Positions 61,079-64,000 of a stretch of DNA of 64,000 bases are shown one piece after another. Source of the DNA: Solen grandis (Eukaryota; Mollusca; Bivalvia; Adapedonta; Solenidae); the NCBI GenBank assembly GCA_021229015.1, contig CM037794.1, positions 42,551,126-42,615,125 of the forward strand, read 5' to 3'. How positions within the stretch are numbered: the first letter of the stretch is position 1; each line of letters opens with the position of its first letter. Under the pieces are notes generated by a model that saw only the letters and a list, made by a program, of their open reading frames with translations, did no database searches and was not told the origin of the DNA. Position numbers and translations under genes: made by a program.

Positions 61079-61401
61079 CAAATCTTTATCTGTTCATAGA
61101 TATTTGGTTCATTTTACGAACAATATCATTTTATCTTATAAAAGTGTGTTTCATGGCACTAGGGTTTGGTTGGTTATTGACCACCGTCAGAAGAAAATCT
61201 TTATTTATTGACTCATATCAAAGTTAGTGTAATATAGATTATTCCCCAATTCTTAAAAATGTTGAATATAATATTATTTCCATTAAGCATGTAAAAATGG
61301 AATGAATTACTAATACCGCTACACGAAACTTTGTTTACTATGGGTTTGCCCCTATTTATGGCAATGTTATTTTTATTGAATATATATCACTGTCTTTTCA
61401 G

Positions 61402-61780
61402 AGAGTATCGGTATTCGTGTCGGTACTGACGTTGACGGCAATCTCCGTGGAACGTTACCTTGCTATTTGCCATCCTTTGACGTATCACGGAACCGCATTC
61501 AAAACGAGGCTTATCATTCTCATCATTTGGATAATTTCGTTACTCACGCCTGGCCCAGACTTCTACAATATAGGCCTGATACATGATAACGTCATACCTG
61601 CAAGTCTGCGTCCCTGGTTGACGTCGTGTAGACCATTTGATGCCAGTTTCGAACAGCATTTCAACATGTTCCTTGTGGTGGCATTTTATTTTATTCCGTT
61701 AGGAATTATGTTATATACGTACACAAAGATTGCGTTTTGCCTTTACTCAAGTTCGGTGCGTGGTGACGCTATGTCGGAAA
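61402..61780 (+). CDS. Orexin/allatotropin receptor-like GPCR, second coding exon (TM3 to TM5)
   Basis: Residues 139-264 plus one base. It covers most of TM3 (VSVFVSVLTLTAISVERY; E155-R156-Y157 at the DRY position, R3.50), ICL2 (AICHPLTYHGT, typical of the orexin group), TM4 (W181 = 4.50; TPGPD near its outer end, P190 aligning with the family's TM4 proline), ECL2 with C214 (disulphide partner of C131), and TM5 (about 226-250, P237 = 5.50). It ends in the TKIAFCLY region and a short ICL3 start. Acceptor cttttcag|AGAGTATC; donor GAAA|GTATGT, leaving phase 1. The frame stays open into the intron for about 170 bp, which is not coding. Departures from vertebrate orexin receptors: ERY rather than DRW, R139 at position 3.33, and N226 rather than His at 5.39. 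Confidence 0.88.
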
Positions 61781-63260
61781 GTATGTATCTCACACGACGC
61801 AATCATCTTACCATACCACTACTTTGTATTGTTTTACCTCCAACGAGTTTCTTGTGTATATTATTGGTCAAATCAGTCACGTGGTGGTTCTATATATTTC
61901 TATTTACGTCAGTAAAATCCATATGGGGGGTTAGCTTTTTATTTCCTGAATAGGTTGCTTCCCATATAATGTCCATTGTTACTTAAAATAGTCTAAATAG
62001 GCTACTTTTGCTTTAACACACATTCTCTTGTACGCTAAATAGGCTTAATCGCCTACTTTTTTCATAATTATATACTTATTAATGTAAATAGGCTTAATCG
62101 ACTTAATACATTTAACTTATAATAAACGATTTTCTCAAGCGACAGTTTTGTAGTCACGATTCTCATTAATTATCATGCGAATGTTATATTGTATAATCAT
62201 ATCCCAAGTACATCATTAGTTTTATTTTAGACGCCAGTACATCGACTTATAAATTGAAGTGAAACGAAATGGGGCCTCTCTGATGTTATCCGCATTAAGT
62301 TGTAAAGTTAATTGACAGATAGCTATTAAACTGTATGGAAATTTGCGTGTTTTTGAAAAAATATCTTAATACTAGAAATCGAAAACTCTAGGTTCTCAAT
62401 GTGTTAAATATTAAATGAATTGAGGGGATATCAATTGCTTATTGAAAGTCCATTAAAAATAAAAATCCGTGTATATCGTTCATTTTGAGCTTTCACATTT
62501 AAATAACTATCAGTTTAAAAAGTACTATCCTTCGTATGTTTGATGTATAATATGCTAAAAACATTGCATATTCATTTTAGTCTTTCCTTTTGAACTAATA
62601 TCACAAATCTTTATATTTTAACACATCATATCATTTTTTGGTTCAAATTTCTTATCGTATAGTTGTTCCTTTTTTATGCAATCCATCTACTTCACGATGT
62701 GTGTGTGTGTGTGTTTCTTGCAATATATTTTTTCTTCCAATATCCTTAGCAAACGTATAAAGGAATTGCTAATCATTAATCATGAATTGTTTCACGCTTT
62801 TTTTAAACTTCGTCGTCTCGTTTTCGTATTATTGTTTTGGATCAAATATCTAATGCATTCTATAATTGTAACTTTGGTTGAATTATAGGTTTTCAATCAT
62901 CCTTTACCAAGTTTAACCTTTTCATATTTTATACTATGAAAAATACTTGTAACTTAGACTGAATTTAAAATCCCGTATGGTAACCTAAAATAAATCTAAA
63001 CGACTTTGTTGAATTACTGCGTCTCCAAGAACACGTTCTTTTCCCTAAATGCATTAATGAGAACATGGCTAAGTATTTAGGAAATTTAGCTCTATACTAT
63101 CGCTTGGTTACTAAAAGTATGTTTGTTGAATTATTATTTGATACAGTTTATAAACATAATAATATATGCATATGTGTGATAGGCTAGTGTTATCTAATAT
63201 ACTAATAAGATAGAGTAATACTTTGATAAGTTTATAATTTTTGGTTGCATTTTTTCTTAG
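61781..63260 (+). other. Intron 2 of the receptor gene (1480 bp, phase 1)
   Basis: Donor GTATGT, acceptor 'gcattttttcttag'. AT-rich, with a short (TG)n at 62699-62714. No other feature. Confidence 0.8.
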
Positions 63261-63384
63261 ATCTGCAGTCGGCTTCAGCTCATGAGCAACTGAAGATTCG
63301 ACGAAGGACGGCAAAGATGCTGATAGTGGTCGTGATAACCTTTGGTCTTTGTTACCTGCCGACATACATACTTAATATTCTGAG
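63261..63384 (+). CDS. Orexin/allatotropin receptor-like GPCR, third coding exon (ICL3 and TM6)
   Basis: It completes a split codon (A|AT, Asn265) and encodes residues 266-305 plus two bases. The basic end of ICL3 (HEQLKIRRRTAKML) matches the 'KQIRARRKTARML' signature before TM6 of orexin receptors. TM6 (about 284-305) has the CYLP motif (C295, P298 = 6.50) in place of CWLP, as in orexin receptors, and N303 at 6.55, a ligand-contact Asn in that family. Donor CTGAG|GTGGGT, phase 2. TM7 with its NPxxY motif and the C-terminal tail are missing and must lie beyond position 64000. ICL3 is short for this family. Confidence 0.88.
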
Positions 63385-64000
63385 GTGGGTTTTATCATTT
63401 ACCTCGCCCTTTTTGAAACATTTTTTTTTCATTCATAACTCATGTAGCCATAACGCATAAACCTTACTAATTTCACGTGGTGATATTTGCCGATGTTGCC
63501 AAAACACTGGGATCACCAGACCTTTACTGTAGAACCATATTTCCCAGATCATATTTTCAAAAACGTAAAAAATAGGACCCTATTCTTCACAGTTTCAACC
63601 TGTGGCATATGTGATTTCCAAAAAGGGTGTAAGCAAGCAAATCACAATTTTCAACCGTATCAAGAAAAACACATTCTTCAAAAGTAGTGTCTGTACCAGT
63701 TTGTTATTCAATAGCTGCGTATTTATGAAGTCATCAAACGTGATACGAGCACAGAAATTGAATCTAAAATTTCTCGATTATACGTATCGTAGGTTGAGAT
63801 GTAATTCCGAAATCAGGGCAAGATTATGGTGTTTGACTTCAGGACACAACAGCAGTTTGTCGGTGATTCCACCCAGGTGCCTCCGGGGTATTTCTCCTCT
63901 AAAATAAGCGGGGTGTAGGTATAAGATTGAATGCCATTAAAACAACCAATTTTAAGAAACATCTCTAACTGCTAAGCTTCATATTAATCAAAAATATGCA
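63385..64000 (+). other. Start of intron 3 (continues past the window)
   Basis: Opens with GTGGGT. No further receptor exon appears before the edge. The 101-codon frame at 63602-63907 has no recognised product. A 'ccacccaggtgcctcc' stretch near 63868 recalls SINE wording but is too short to call. Confidence 0.6.

Larger units (their letters stand above)
39295..61401 (+). other. Intron 1 of the receptor gene (about 22.1 kb, phase 0)
   Basis: Donor GTAAGA at 39295-39300; acceptor 'actgtcttttcag' ending at 61401. Joining the flanks keeps frame and gives the expected TM3 order (...YLQ then VSVFVSVLTLT). The intron holds the elements listed separately (about 40.1, 41.7, 43.8, 45.4, 46.3, 47.2, 48.1, 51.0-52.0, 52.6, 53.8 and 59.0 kb). 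The rest is AT-rich with no coding exon that I can support. Confidence 0.85.

Noticed and set aside
61781..61953. Extension of the second receptor exon through the open frame to 61953
   Set aside because: Residues after GAAA lose receptor similarity, and the GTATGT donor in phase 1 matches the phase of the exon at 63261.
63838..63905. SINE or exon near the right edge
   Set aside because: Only a short 'ccacccaggtgcctcc' similarity to SINE wording; not enough to call either.

Overview
The window is eukaryotic nuclear DNA, AT-rich, gene-poor and full of small mobile elements. The best fit is a bivalve mollusc, probably a heterodont clam or mussel; I cannot name the species. The reasons are: (i) arrays of 140-170 bp core repeats followed by (GGAC)n/(ACGG)n runs and a terminal hairpin, the layout of bivalve pearl/HINE elements; (ii) tRNA-headed SINEs with an internal segment I recognise from bivalve genomes; (iii) dispersed elements starting with a GGGCCATGATGGCCC palindrome; (iv) one spliced receptor gene with a 22 kb intron. 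I see no bacterial operons, CRISPR arrays or viral genes.

Layout. 1-38.8 kb is intergenic. It holds pearl/HINE-type elements (1-416, 714-1256, 1868-2692, 3138-4036 with a LINE remnant nested inside, 10200-10977, 11484-11810, 14700-14980, 21304-22035, 23121-23250, and 33239-34369 on the minus strand). It also holds three copies of a 234-bp TTAA-flanked MITE with a large internal palindrome (a fourth lies at 45.4 kb), two tRNA-headed SINE families with clear target-site duplications (11.1-13.9 kb), several other inverted-repeat elements, an unusual 154-bp element made only of its terminal repeats (30183-30336), minisatellites, and an assembly gap of exactly 100 N (21204-21303) at the edge of a tandem array.

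38.8-64 kb carries the only gene I can support: a plus-strand class A GPCR of the orexin/allatotropin receptor group. Three coding exons are visible: 38881-39294 (N-terminus to the start of TM3), 61402-61780 (TM3 to TM5) and 63261-63384 (ICL3 and TM6). Splice phases agree (0, then 1), the last visible donor is phase 2, and the exon(s) for TM7 and the tail lie past the right edge. Intron 1 is about 22.1 kb and has collected a 5'-truncated LINE (50975-51982), SINE remnants, MITEs and microsatellites; intron 2 is about 1.5 kb.

The rest of the window has no recognisable function: short open frames are what AT-rich non-coding DNA and translated repeats would give. All assignments come from reading the sequence and from memory of the families; no searches were run.
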